Shown here piece after piece: positions 34,525 through 43,092 of a DNA stretch of 47,362 bases (positions are counted from its first letter, which is position 1; the number at the start of each line of letters is the position of its first letter). The notes beneath the pieces are model-generated. The model was not told the DNA's origin. It did no database searches and saw nothing but the letters and a program-made list of their open reading frames with translations. The position numbers and the translations under genes were made by a program. The stretch comes from an uncultured Eubacteriales bacterium. Its GTDB lineage: Bacteria > Bacillota > Clostridia > Oscillospirales > Oscillospiraceae. The stretch lies in NCBI GenBank assembly GCA_900548615.1, contig URKW01000004.1, forward strand, positions 1-47,362, in the 5' to 3' direction.

Positions 34525-34560
34525 AAGCTGGCATGATGAGCAAGGCGGGGGGTGAAAAAC

Positions 34561-34699
34561 AAAGGCCCCCTCTGACGAGGGGGCTGTCACCGAAGGTGAC
34601 TGGGGGAGAGACTGATGTTTTGCCGCACATCTTGTGTTTATCGTCTCTCCCTCCGTCTCGGCTTACGCCGAGCCACCTCCCTCGTCAGAGGGAGGCTTT
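34561..34699. mobile_element. MITE-like inverted-repeat element
   Basis: About 139 bases in two inverted halves. Each half begins AAAG-CC, carries a CCTCTGACGAGG hairpin, a second small hairpin, and then GGGGGAGAGAC or its variant. The left half is 34561-34612 and the right half is its imperfect reverse complement at 34641-34699. No coding capacity. Similar palindromic elements are frequent between genes in related gut Clostridia, to my recollection. It occupies most of the 291-base gap between spoIIIAH and the Asp23 gene. Confidence 0.65.
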
Positions 34700-34744
34700 G
34701 GGCTGCATCACATCAAAAACATCTTTTCCCGCCGCAAATTATGG

Positions 34745-34773
34745 TTGTAATTTCCGGCGGGAAATGGTATACT
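34745..34773 (+). promoter_or_regulatory. Sigma-A promoter of the Asp23-nusB genes
   Basis: TTGTAA (34745-34750), 17 bases, TATACT (34768-34773). It is followed by a 42-base leader with AAGGAGA. Confidence 0.72.
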
Positions 34774-34815
34774 GAACATTACGAATGAGTTTTATTGCAA
34801 GGAGATAGAAACGCT

Positions 34816-35175
34816 ATGCCTGAAAATAAAGAATATATGACCCATCAGGAGGAGCTGGGCACCATCCAGATCTCCGAGGAGGTGGTGGCCTCCATCGCCT
34901 CTGCCGCCGTGCAGGAGGTGCCGGACGTGACGGGCCTGATGGGCGCCAATGTGTCGGATTTCATGGGCGGCAAGAAGATGACGGCCAAGGGCGTCCGTGT
35001 GGAAATGGACGGCGAGGCCATCGTGGTGTACGTATTTATCATGGTGCGCTACGGCTGCACCATCGGCGAGGTGGCCAAGAAAGCGCAGAATGCCGTGTAT
35101 CAGGCGCTGGAGAGCACCACCGGCTATCCGGTATCCGCCGTGAACGTCCACGTGGGCGGCATCAGCTTCAACTAA
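34816..35175 (+). CDS. Asp23/Gls24 family envelope-stress protein (YqhY-like)
   Basis: A 119-residue Asp23 protein. VVASIASAAVQEVPDVTGL opens the conserved domain and VYVFIMVRYGCTIGEVAKKAQNAVYQALESTTGYPVSAVNVHVGGISF closes it (quoted in parts: GCTIGEVAKK, VNVHVGGI). In Bacillus yqhY sits beside accBC and affects acetyl-CoA carboxylase; here accB and accC are missing but nusB still follows. ATG 34816 has AAGGAGA upstream. Confidence 0.92.
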   Translation: MPENKEYMTHQEELGTIQISEEVVASIASAAVQEVPDVTGLMGANVSDFMGGKKMTAKGVRVEMDGEAIVVYVFIMVRYGCTIGEVAKKAQNAVYQALESTTGYPVSAVNVHVGGISFN

Positions 35176-35196
35176 ACGAAAAAGAGAGAGAAGAAT

Positions 35197-35646
35197 ATGA
35201 CACGCAATACCGCCCGTGAGATCGCCATGCATCTGGCGTTTGAACTGAGCTTTACCGACCTTCCCATCGGGGAATTCCTGAACCAGTATCTGTCGGAGGA
35301 GAAATTTGCCGAGCTGGCGCCGGAATGTGAGCTGTACGCCCAGCGTCCCAACGCTAAGCAGGAGGAATACATCCGCCGTCTGGTTTCTGGTGTGGCGGAG
35401 CATGCCGCCGAACTGGATACGTATATCGAAAAGTACGCCAAGGGCTGGCGGTTCGAACGTATCTCGCTGGTGGCCTCCGCCATCATGCGGCTGGCCATGT
35501 ATGAGATTATGTACATGCCGGATATCCCCCACGGCGTCGCCATCAACGAGGCAGTGGAGCTGACCCGCAAGTATGACGAGCCGGAGACGGCCAAGTTCGT
35601 CAACGGCATTCTGGGCAGCTTTCTGCGGCAGGAGGTCAAGGAGTAA
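35197..35646 (+). CDS. nusB: Transcription antitermination factor NusB
   Basis: A 149-residue all-helical protein that binds boxA RNA with NusE for rRNA antitermination. The signature is RISLVASAIMRLAMYEIM, followed by VAINEAVELTRKYDEPETAKFVNGILG. TRNTAREIAMHLAFEL is a normal N terminus. AAGAGAGAG precedes the ATG. A terminator follows. Confidence 0.95.
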   Translation: MTRNTAREIAMHLAFELSFTDLPIGEFLNQYLSEEKFAELAPECELYAQRPNAKQEEYIRRLVSGVAEHAAELDTYIEKYAKGWRFERISLVASAIMRLAMYEIMYMPDIPHGVAINEAVELTRKYDEPETAKFVNGILGSFLRQEVKE

Positions 35647-35652
35647 ACACAG

Positions 35653-35681
35653 AAGGGCAGGGCGGAGACCCTGCCCTTTTT
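35653..35681 (+). terminator. Terminator or attenuator between nusB and xseA
   Basis: An 8-bp perfect GC stem (35655-35662 with 35669-35676) with six-base loop and five T. xseA begins 16 bases later, so partial read-through is likely. Confidence 0.75.
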
Positions 35682-35696
35682 CGTAGAGGAGCGCAC

Positions 35697-36899
35697 ATGG
35701 AACAGCATGTTTTCAGCGTGACGGAAGTCAACCAATACATCAAAAGCATCATCGATGGCGTGCCCCAGCTGGGCGACCTGCTGATCCGGGGCGAGCTGTC
35801 CAACTACAAGGTCTATCCCTCCGGACACCACTACTTTACCCTGAAGGATGGCGAGAGCGCCATCCGCTGCGTCATGTTCCGGAGCAGTGCGGGGCGGCTG
35901 CGGTTCCACCCGGAGAGCGGCATGCAGGTCATTGCCGGAGGACGTATCAGCGTCTATCCCCGCGACGGCGCGTATCAGCTGTACTGCACGTCGCTGTCGG
36001 CGGACGGTATCGGCGATCTGTACGTGGCCTTCGAGCAGTTAAAGGACAAGCTGAACCGGGAGGGACTGTTCGATCCCGCCCACAAGAAGCCGCTGCCGCC
36101 GTACCCCCGGCGCATCGCCATCGTCACCTCATCGGCAGGCGCGGCGGTGCACGATATGATCCGCATTCTGCGGCGGCGGTATCCCATCGCCAAGGTGCTG
36201 CTGCTGCCGGTACGGGTGCAGGGGGTGGAGGCGCCGCCGGAGATCGTGGGCGCCATCCGCTATGCCAACCGCTGGCAGCTGGCGGATGTGCTGATCGTAG
36301 GCCGGGGCGGCGGCTCTATCGAGGATCTGTGGGCCTTCAATGACGAGCGGGTGGCCAGGGCCATCTATGCCTCGGAGATCCCGGTGATCTCCGCCGTGGG
36401 GCACGAGCCGGATGTGACCATCTCTGATTTTGTGGCGGATCGCCGTGCATCCACGCCCTCCAACGCGGCGGAGATCGCCGTGCCGGATCAGGCGGAGCTG
36501 TGGAAGCGGCTGGACAGCGCGGGCCGCGCCATGGCGCAGGGTGCGCTGAATACGCTGGAAAAGGCGGACGCCCAGTGGAAAACGCTGGCGTCCAAGCGGG
36601 TGCTGACCGACCCCATGGCCTTTGTGGACGACCGGCGGATGCAGTTGGACAGCGTGCAGCAGCGTATGGGTCTGACAGCCCACCGGCAGCTGAGCCGGCG
36701 GCAGCAGCGGTTTGCTACGCTGGCGGCGTCGCTGGACGCCCTCAGTCCGCTGAAGGTGCTGGGCCGGGGCTATGCCATGGCACAGACTACCGACGGCACG
36801 GTGCTGCGAACGAGCCAGCAGGTACAGGAAGGCGACAGGATACACGTGCGGCTGGGGCAGGGCGCCTTGGACTGCACCGTTGACCGTAAGGAGGACTGA
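35697..36899 (+). CDS. xseA: Exodeoxyribonuclease VII large subunit
   Basis: A 400-residue single-strand exonuclease subunit. The N-terminal OB fold (LLIRGELSNYK...GHHYFTLKD) binds DNA. The catalytic region includes PRRIAIVTSSAGAAVHDM, VGRGGGSIEDLWAFNDE and VGHEPDVTISDFVADRRASTPSNAAE. Together with XseB it degrades ssDNA in repair. AGAGGAG precedes the ATG. Confidence 0.97.
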   Translation: MEQHVFSVTEVNQYIKSIIDGVPQLGDLLIRGELSNYKVYPSGHHYFTLKDGESAIRCVMFRSSAGRLRFHPESGMQVIAGGRISVYPRDGAYQLYCTSLSADGIGDLYVAFEQLKDKLNREGLFDPAHKKPLPPYPRRIAIVTSSAGAAVHDMIRILRRRYPIAKVLLLPVRVQGVEAPPEIVGAIRYANRWQLADVLIVGRGGGSIEDLWAFNDERVARAIYASEIPVISAVGHEPDVTISDFVADRRASTPSNAAEIAVPDQAELWKRLDSAGRAMAQGALNTLEKADAQWKTLASKRVLTDPMAFVDDRRMQLDSVQQRMGLTAHRQLSRRQQRFATLAASLDALSPLKVLGRGYAMAQTTDGTVLRTSQQVQEGDRIHVRLGQGALDCTVDRKED

Positions 36900-36902
36900 C
36901 AT

Positions 36903-37133
36903 ATGGCGGCGAAAAAAACTTTTGAGGAAAATATGGCGCGTTTGGAGGAGATTGTGGGCAAACTGGAAAAGGGCGACGCCCCGCTCAGCGATTCTCTGAA
37001 GCTGTTTGAGGAGGGCACGAAGCTCATCGCCCAGTGCCGGACAGAACTGGATAAGGCGGAGCAGCAGGTGGTCAAGCTGATGAAGGGCCCCGATGGTGCG
37101 CCGGTGGAAAACGATTTTTTAAGCGAGGAATAA
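36903..37133 (+). CDS. xseB: Exodeoxyribonuclease VII small subunit
   Basis: A 76-residue helical subunit, normal length. FEENMARLEEIVGKLEKGDAPLSDSLKLFEEG is the family core (quoted in parts: LEEIVGKLEKGD). It starts three bases after xseA; AAGGAGG lies just upstream. Confidence 0.95.
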   Translation: MAAKKTFEENMARLEEIVGKLEKGDAPLSDSLKLFEEGTKLIAQCRTELDKAEQQVVKLMKGPDGAPVENDFLSEE

Positions 37134-37134
37134 T

Positions 37135-38004
37135 ATGGAATACGAAGCGAGATACCAGGAATATCAGCAGGCCATCGAGAAGTATCTGAACGGCCTGTTT
37201 ACCGGAAAAGTGGCCTACGGCAAGCTGTACGAGGCCATGCGGTATGCCATTTTAGGCGGCGGAAAGCGCATCCGCCCGGTGCTGACGCTGGAGTTCGCCC
37301 GTCTGGGCGGCATCGACTGGCATCTGGCGCTGCCCTTTGCCTGTGCGCTGGAGCTGGTGCATAACTACAGCCTGATCCATGACGATCTGCCCTGCATGGA
37401 CGACGACGATCTGCGCCGGGGCAAGCCCACCTGTCACAAGGCCTACGGTGAGACGCTGGCGGTTCTGGCGGGCGACGCCTTGCAGCCGGAGGCGTTCCGG
37501 CTGATTTTGGAAGCGCCCATGCTGCCTGCCGACACCAAGCTGGAGGCGCTGCGGGTGCTGGTGAAGGCCTGCGGCGCGGACGGCATGGTGGGCGGTCAGG
37601 TGCTGGACACGGTGTACAACGTGGACACCGCCGAGGGTCTGACCCAGCTGAACCGCCTGAAAACCGGCGTGATGATCTCCGGCGCGGCGGAGCTGGGCTG
37701 CGTGGCGGCCAAGATGAATCAGGGCATGCGCTCTCAGGCATTGGCCTACGCTGACGGCATCGGCAAGGCGTTCCAGATCCGGGACGACATGCTGGATGTG
37801 GTGGGCGACGCCGCCGTGTTCGGCAAGCCTATCGGTTCCGATAAGGAGGAGGGCAAGGTCACGTTCGTAGATGTACTGGGGCTGGACGGCTGCGCTCAGG
37901 AGGTGGAGCGCTGCACGGAGAGCGCCAAGGCCGCCGTGGCCAACTGGTCGGATCACATGTTCCTGTGGGAGCTGGCCGACCGGATGGTAGGCAGAAACAA
38001 GTAA
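37135..38004 (+). CDS. ispA: Polyprenyl synthetase, probable farnesyl diphosphate synthase
   Basis: A 289-residue class I prenyltransferase making farnesyl (or geranyl) diphosphate. The first Asp-rich motif is IHDDLPCMDDDDLRRGKPTCH and the second is RDDMLDVVGD. GGGKRIRP near residue 41 binds pyrophosphate. Layout matches IspA/YqiD, which follows xseB in Bacillus. Product chain length is inferred from synteny. One base separates it from the xseB stop. Confidence 0.93.
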   Translation: MEYEARYQEYQQAIEKYLNGLFTGKVAYGKLYEAMRYAILGGGKRIRPVLTLEFARLGGIDWHLALPFACALELVHNYSLIHDDLPCMDDDDLRRGKPTCHKAYGETLAVLAGDALQPEAFRLILEAPMLPADTKLEALRVLVKACGADGMVGGQVLDTVYNVDTAEGLTQLNRLKTGVMISGAAELGCVAAKMNQGMRSQALAYADGIGKAFQIRDDMLDVVGDAAVFGKPIGSDKEEGKVTFVDVLGLDGCAQEVERCTESAKAAVANWSDHMFLWELADRMVGRNK

Positions 38005-38049
38005 GGAATAAAAAAATTGGCGGTCGTCAGACCGCCAATTTTTTATTCC
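38005..38049. terminator. Bidirectional terminator between ispA and the ECF operon
   Basis: A long A/T-flanked stem, GC core GGCGGTC / GACCGCC, loop GTCA. It reads as a T-ending terminator on both strands and overlaps the stop codon (38043-38045) of the minus-strand gene. Confidence 0.9.
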
Positions 38050-40688
38050 ATTAAACCATATTTCCGCTTGATGCGATCCAGCTTTTCCAGTAGGGGCTCC
38101 GCCGCGATCCACAGGAAGAAGGCTGTGGCGGCGGCGTGAACGCAGTCCAGTGGGAAGCCGGTGACGTAGTAGGTCAGTAGCACCTTCCACGTCAGCGTTT
38201 CCGTATTGGCCCACATCAGCACCGACGCGGGGTTCATGATGCCGCCGTAGATCACGATGGCGCTGAACACGCCGAACACGCACAGGCTGCCCCGTGTGCG
38301 GCGCAGCAGTCCTTTGCGGAACAGCACGCCTGCCAGAAAGCCGATGATGCCCATGCAGAACATCTGCCACGGTGTCCACGGGCCTTGGGAAAAGAACATG
38401 TTGGACACCAGCATGGACAGTGCGCCCACCAGGAAGCCGCTCTCGCCGCCCAGGGCTACGCCGGAGATGATGGTCATGGCCATCACCGGCTTGAACTGGG
38501 GCAGCATGAAGAAGACGGCCCGGCCCGCCACGGAGATGGCGCACAGCACGGCGATGACCACCAGCTCGCGGGCTTGGGGCTTGCGGCCCTCAAACACCAG
38601 AAAGAAGGGCAGCATGCACTCAAAAAGCACCAGCACCGACACGATGGCGTATTGCTGCCGCTGGAGATAGAACACACCGATGAACAGCGTCACCGGGATC
38701 AGCAGTAGGGCGGACACCGCCATAGCCACAGTGCGCTTGGGCAGCTTCCGCTTTTCCACCGGCATCTGCGCCATCACCGGCGGCTGGGAGCGCCGCCCGA
38801 TGGCCAGCGCCAGCACCAGCAGCAGGACGCAGAACAGGGCATACAGCCCCAACTGCTTTTCACCCAATGCCGTCAGGCCGCTTGCGGTGACGGCGCTGGA
38901 AAGGTCTGTGCTGTTGGCGGCGTACAGGAAGATGGCAATTGCGCCAGCACCGCTGACCGCTGCCAGCGCCTTGCGCCACAGGGGCAGCTTTTTCGGTTTC
39001 CAGTCCGGCGTTTCCTCTTCCGGTTCCGGCAAGGGCGGGGCCTCCAGCGGAAGCTCCGGCATGGGCGGCACGTGGCCGCCGCAGACGGTCATCACGTCCT
39101 CCGCCGTTACCGCCTGGGGCTCCAGAGGCCGGGCAATGCGGTTGGCGGCGGTGGTATAGAAGCTGTTGCCGCTGAAGAAGGCACGGGGAGATGCTTCTGT
39201 CACGATGCTGCCGTCGAAGAACAACGCGCAGCGGTGAGCGTACCGGGCGCAGAATTCCACGTCGTGGCTCACCATCAGCAGGGAGACGCCCTGTGCCAGC
39301 AAGGCGCGGAGAATTTCTGCGAACAGCTGCTTGAACTCCGCGTCAAGGCCCTTGGTAGGCTCATCCAGCAGCAGAATTTCCGGCTGCAAAAGCAGCACCT
39401 TGGCCAGCGCGGCCCGCTGCTGCTCGCCGCCGGAGAGGTCGTAGGGATGGCGATCCAGCAGTGTGTCCAGACGGCACAGCTGCACCATCCGGGCCACCCG
39501 CTCCTCCTGTTGCCGTTTAGGCAGCTTGCTGCCGGAGAAAATTTCAAACAAGTCCTCGCGGACGGTTTTCTTCACAAATAAGGTCTGGGGATTCTGGGGC
39601 AGCATGCCCAACGTGCCGGACACCACAATATCGCCCCGATAGGGCTTTTTCAGCCCGGAGAGCAGCTTCAATGTGGTGCTCTTGCCCGCACCGTTGCCGC
39701 CCAGCAGCGCCAGAAACTCGCCCCTGCCCAGCGTTAGGTCAAGACCCTTTACCACGTCGGGGCTGTTTTCCTCATAGCGGAACCACGCGCCCTCTACGGT
39801 GATGACCGGCTCACGTTTGGGCTGCTTCGGCTCCTCGGTCAGCGGCAGCAGGGGCTTGTGGGATGCAAACTCCTGTAGGAAATCCCGACCCTCCCGCACG
39901 GTGACGGGGCAGGGCGCGTCGGACTCCACCGCCGCCCAGATGCGCATGGCGGCGGGCATGGCGAGAAACATCCGGTGGCCCATGACCTTGAGTCGCTGGC
40001 CCACCTCCGCGGGCGTTCCGGTACACAGCAGCCGCCCACCGTCCATCACCGCCACGGTGGTGGCCAGGGGGAAGGCTTCTTCTAAGCGGTGCTCTGTCAG
40101 CACAATGGTGGTGCCCAGCTCCCGGTTGATCTTGCCCAGCACCGCCAGAAAGTCCGACGCGGCGATGGGGTCAAGCTGGCTGGTGGGCTCGTCCAGGATC
40201 AGCACGTCCGGCTGCATGGCCATGACGGATGCCAGATTCAAAAGCTGCTTCTGGCCGCCGGACAGCTCCGTCACGTCCTTATGAAACCACCCCTCGATGC
40301 CGAAAAACGACGCCATCTCCGCCACGCGGCGGCGGATGGTGGGGGTGTCCTCGCCCAAGCTCTCCAGCCCGAAAGCCAGCTCGTGCCACACCTTGTCAGT
40401 GACGATCTGGTTCTCCGGAGACTGCTGCACAAAGCCGATGCGGGCGGCCTGTGTCCGCGCGTCCACGTCCTCCAGCGGCGTATCCCGGAACAGGATGCGG
40501 CCCGACCGGACGCCGTGAGGGGCCAGCGCAGGCTTCAACTGCCGCAGCAGCGTGGACTTGCCGCAGCCGGAGGGGCCGCACAGCACCACGAACGCGCCCT
40601 CCGGCACCGTCAGCGTCAGGTCGTCGATGGCACGGACGGTCTGCTCCGGGTAGGAAAATGTCAGGTTTTCAATGGTGAACAGCGCCAC
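38043..40688 (-). CDS. ECF transporter fusion: two ATPases plus membrane S-like part
   Basis: An 881-residue protein. Residues 1-245 are one EcfA-type ATPase (Walker A GPSGCGKS at 38-45, signature LSGGQKQ, Walker B LILDEPTSQLD). Residues about 295-515 are a second (GGNGAGKST, LSGGEQQR, LLLDEPTKGLD). After an acidic linker, residues 570-881 hold eight or more hydrophobic segments; the last 190 resemble an S component. The GTG at 40688 has GGAGG upstream; the frame is open further but overlaps the permease. It overlaps the EcfT gene by 28 bases. The cobalamin riboswitch points to B12, a corrinoid or a B12 precursor as substrate. Confidence 0.82.
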   Translation of the reverse strand: MALFTIENLTFSYPEQTVRAIDDLTLTVPEGAFVVLCGPSGCGKSTLLRQLKPALAPHGVRSGRILFRDTPLEDVDARTQAARIGFVQQSPENQIVTDKVWHELAFGLESLGEDTPTIRRRVAEMASFFGIEGWFHKDVTELSGGQKQLLNLASVMAMQPDVLILDEPTSQLDPIAASDFLAVLGKINRELGTTIVLTEHRLEEAFPLATTVAVMDGGRLLCTGTPAEVGQRLKVMGHRMFLAMPAAMRIWAAVESDAPCPVTVREGRDFLQEFASHKPLLPLTEEPKQPKREPVITVEGAWFRYEENSPDVVKGLDLTLGRGEFLALLGGNGAGKSTTLKLLSGLKKPYRGDIVVSGTLGMLPQNPQTLFVKKTVREDLFEIFSGSKLPKRQQEERVARMVQLCRLDTLLDRHPYDLSGGEQQRAALAKVLLLQPEILLLDEPTKGLDAEFKQLFAEILRALLAQGVSLLMVSHDVEFCARYAHRCALFFDGSIVTEASPRAFFSGNSFYTTAANRIARPLEPQAVTAEDVMTVCGGHVPPMPELPLEAPPLPEPEEETPDWKPKKLPLWRKALAAVSGAGAIAIFLYAANSTDLSSAVTASGLTALGEKQLGLYALFCVLLLVLALAIGRRSQPPVMAQMPVEKRKLPKRTVAMAVSALLLIPVTLFIGVFYLQRQQYAIVSVLVLFECMLPFFLVFEGRKPQARELVVIAVLCAISVAGRAVFFMLPQFKPVMAMTIISGVALGGESGFLVGALSMLVSNMFFSQGPWTPWQMFCMGIIGFLAGVLFRKGLLRRTRGSLCVFGVFSAIVIYGGIMNPASVLMWANTETLTWKVLLTYYVTGFPLDCVHAAATAFFLWIAAEPLLEKLDRIKRKYGLME

Positions 40689-41551
40689 ATCCGCGCCTCC
40701 CTTCTGTCCAAGATCACCGGCGTCAGACACAAGGCCAGATACACCAGATAAAAGCTGACGGTCATGGGCTGAATCAGCACGCCCGTCAGCGCCGGGAAGT
40801 ACCACCATTTCAGTCCTCCGGCCATAGCGCCGCAGGTGAGATACACGCCGCAGAAGCCCAGCCACAGCAGGGCATAGCGATCCCGCTCCTCTATGCGGAA
40901 GACGGAGAAGGCGGTGCGGCCCTTCAGGCCGTAGCCCCGGCTTTTCATGCTGTCGGCGGTCTCGATGGCGTTTTCCAGAGCCCAAGTCACCATGATGGAG
41001 AAGATGGTAACGGCCTTCCTCGCCCGCTGCCACACGCTGCCGCTGCTGACGTCCCGCCCGATGCAGAACTGGGCCTGCCGCACGGTGTCCATCTGCTGTT
41101 TGAACCGGGGGACGAACCGCAGCGTCATGCTGAGCACCAGCGACAGGGCGGGAATCACCCGGCCAAAGAGGTAGACAAACTTATCAGAGGTGAGAACGCG
41201 GTTGTAGCACACGAACCACAGCAGCACGGCGCACAGCATGCATCCCGCCGCAAGGCCGTACAGGATGCTCTCCAGCGTCAGGGGATTGCCGGTGGGGAGA
41301 TAGGTCAGAATGGTCATGCCCGCGTGGTTGAAGGCGGGGTTCACCAGGGCCGCCAGCAGCATCACCGGCAGGGCGATCTTCAGGCTGAGCCGCAGGCCCT
41401 TGCGGCCGTTCAGCTGAATGACGTACAGCACCGCGCCCAACAGGGAGATCAGCAGGCACACCGGGTGCATCAGCACCATGGAGAACACCAGCACCAGCGC
41501 GAAAAACAGAAAATTCACCACCGGATGATAGCGGGAAAAGGTATCGGACAT
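40661..41551 (-). CDS. ecfT: ECF transporter transmembrane component EcfT (CbiQ-like)
   Basis: A 296-residue membrane protein with about six hydrophobic segments. KSRGYGLKGRTAF near residue 205 is the coupling motif (A-R-G type) that contacts the ATPases, and RFVPRFKQQMDTVRQAQ is also EcfT-like. GGAGG precedes ATG 41551. First gene of the riboswitch-controlled operon. Confidence 0.9.
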   Translation of the reverse strand: MSDTFSRYHPVVNFLFFALVLVFSMVLMHPVCLLISLLGAVLYVIQLNGRKGLRLSLKIALPVMLLAALVNPAFNHAGMTILTYLPTGNPLTLESILYGLAAGCMLCAVLLWFVCYNRVLTSDKFVYLFGRVIPALSLVLSMTLRFVPRFKQQMDTVRQAQFCIGRDVSSGSVWQRARKAVTIFSIMVTWALENAIETADSMKSRGYGLKGRTAFSVFRIEERDRYALLWLGFCGVYLTCGAMAGGLKWWYFPALTGVLIQPMTVSFYLVYLALCLTPVILDRREARMWRCSPLKT

Positions 41552-41586
41552 GATGCGGGCCTCCTTTCGTGGTGGAATGGGCAGAG

Positions 41587-41620
41587 AAAAGCCGTGGCAA
41601 TGAAGCTACATTGCCACGGC
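41587..41620 (-). terminator. Riboswitch expression-platform terminator
   Basis: On the minus strand a perfect 12-bp stem (41620-41609 with 41602-41591), six-base loop and TTTT, 36 bases before the EcfT start. It lies downstream of the cobalamin aptamer, as expected for transcriptional control. Confidence 0.8.
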
Positions 41621-41677
41621 CGTTTTTCCGTGTTGACTGCCGCCTGCGGTATGCTGCGTACCGTGCGGCGAACATGT

Positions 41678-41862
41678 TGAGCAGGTCTTCTGACTTACGC
41701 ATCCACAGCATCACACGCCTTCTCGGCTGCCCGATGGCCGGCTTTCACCTGTGTGATACCTACGCGATTACAGCGGCGGCACCGTTCGGGATTTGCACCC
41801 GATTTTCTATTCTCCCTGTCGCCTTTTTTGCGGCGGACGGGGCACTCAACCAGATTCAATTC
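41678..41862 (-). promoter_or_regulatory. Cobalamin riboswitch
   Basis: Minus-strand landmarks in order: GGGTGCAAATCCCG (about 41803-41790), GGTGCCGCCGCTGTAA (B12-box region, near 41785-41770), GGTGAAAGCCGGCC (41750-41735) and AAGTCAGAAGACCTGC (41696-41681). These are the standard conserved blocks of the cobalamin aptamer. B12 binding would favour the downstream terminator and shut off the transporter. Confidence 0.93.
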
Positions 41863-41869
41863 TATTGCC

Positions 41870-41898
41870 ATTATAGGCAATGGGCCGCAGTTTGTCAA
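41870..41898 (-). promoter_or_regulatory. Perfect sigma-A promoter of the riboswitch operon
   Basis: Minus-strand TTGACA (41898-41893), 17 bases, TATAAT (41875-41870), just upstream of the aptamer. Confidence 0.88.
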
Positions 41899-41913
41899 AT
41901 GGTTTATCCTACC

Positions 41914-43020
41914 TTACAGATCCAGCTTCAGGTCGCCGTCTTTGATCCAGCTCCAGTTCCGCAGGGGGATGGCGAACAGCCACGTCAGCACGGCGGGCAG
42001 AACGAAGGAAATCAGGATCAGACCCAGCCAGTCAAAGCCGGTGATGGCGGCCTTCGTGCCGCTGGCGATGTCATTAAGCCAGCCGGTGTACACGCCGATC
42101 TGTCCCACGAAGCCGCAGGTGCCCATACCGGAGGACACCGGCGGGCCGTTCATTTGCAGCTTGAACAAACACGTGGCGATGGGGCCGGTAACGGCGGAGG
42201 CCAGCGTAGGGGGGATCCAGATGCGGACATTGCGGACGATGTTGCCCATTTGCAGCATACTGGTGCCGATGCCCTGGGCCACCAGACCGCCCCAGCGGTT
42301 CTCCCGAAAGCTCATGACGGCGAATCCTACCATCTGGGCGCAGCAGCCCGCTACGGCAGCGCCGCCCGCCAGACCCGTCAGTCCCAGACTGGCGCAGATG
42401 GCGGCGGAGGAGATGGGCAGCGTCAGCGCCACGCCGATGATGACGGACACCAGAATACCCATGAAGAAGGGCTGCAGCTCAGTGGCCCACTTGATGGCGT
42501 CACCAACGGAGGTAGCTGCTGTGCCGATAGGCCGCGCCACCAGCGCCGCAAAGCCGATGCCGGCCAGAATGGTGACGATGGGCGTCACCAGAATGTCGAT
42601 CTTGGTCTCTTTGCTGATGGCCTTGCCCACCTCGGCGGCCAGAATCGCCACAAAGAACACGGCCAGAGGGCCGCCCGTTCCGCCCAGCACATTGGTGGCA
42701 AAGCCCACGGTGATGAGGGAGAACAGCACCAGCGGAGGGGCCTCCAGAGCCTTACCGATGGCCACGGCCATGGCTGGGCCCACCATCAGCGAGCAGAAAC
42801 CGCCGATGGTGTAATAGAAGGTCACGTCACCCTGCTTGATGGTCAGAAATGTGTCAGTCAGAAAGCCGATGCCGAACTGCTTGCCGATGGTGTCCAGAAT
42901 GGTGCCCACCAGCAGCGTGCAGAACAGGCCCTGCGCCATGGCGGACATGGCGTCGATAAAATAGCGCTTGGCGGAGAAGGTGATGTTCTTCCGCGCCAGA
43001 AATGCCCGGACTTTTTCCAT
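41914..43020 (-). CDS. PTS_EIIC_2-type permease under NiaR-like control
   Basis: A 368-residue membrane protein with about ten hydrophobic segments, resembling the PTS sugar EIIC_2 family (PF13303). MSAMAQGLFCTLLVGTILDTIG near residue 25 and GTGGPLAVFF near 110 are typical. No EIIA, EIIB or metabolic gene is near, so it is an orphan. ATG 43020 has GAGGT upstream. The operator palindrome and the adjacent niaR suggest a niacin-linked transport role rather than sugar uptake, but no transport assay evidence exists in the sequence. Confidence 0.78.
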   Translation of the reverse strand: MEKVRAFLARKNITFSAKRYFIDAMSAMAQGLFCTLLVGTILDTIGKQFGIGFLTDTFLTIKQGDVTFYYTIGGFCSLMVGPAMAVAIGKALEAPPLVLFSLITVGFATNVLGGTGGPLAVFFVAILAAEVGKAISKETKIDILVTPIVTILAGIGFAALVARPIGTAATSVGDAIKWATELQPFFMGILVSVIIGVALTLPISSAAICASLGLTGLAGGAAVAGCCAQMVGFAVMSFRENRWGGLVAQGIGTSMLQMGNIVRNVRIWIPPTLASAVTGPIATCLFKLQMNGPPVSSGMGTCGFVGQIGVYTGWLNDIASGTKAAITGFDWLGLILISFVLPAVLTWLFAIPLRNWSWIKDGDLKLDL

Positions 43021-43046
43021 AGTATGTACCTCATAATCCCGAAAGA

Positions 43047-43092
43047 TATAATGGAGTGGACATGTGTCTTGACACATGTCCACTCCATTATA
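43047..43092. promoter_or_regulatory. 46-bp perfect interrupted palindrome, probable NiaR operator
   Basis: Two 22-base arms (43047-43068 and 43071-43092) separated by TT, with centre GTGTC-TT-GACAC. The right arm contains the -10 box of the permease promoter, so a bound repressor would block it. Confidence 0.75.

Noticed and set aside
34561..34699. A CRISPR-like repeat.
   Set aside because: There are only two copies of the block, in inverted orientation, with no regular spacers and no cas genes.
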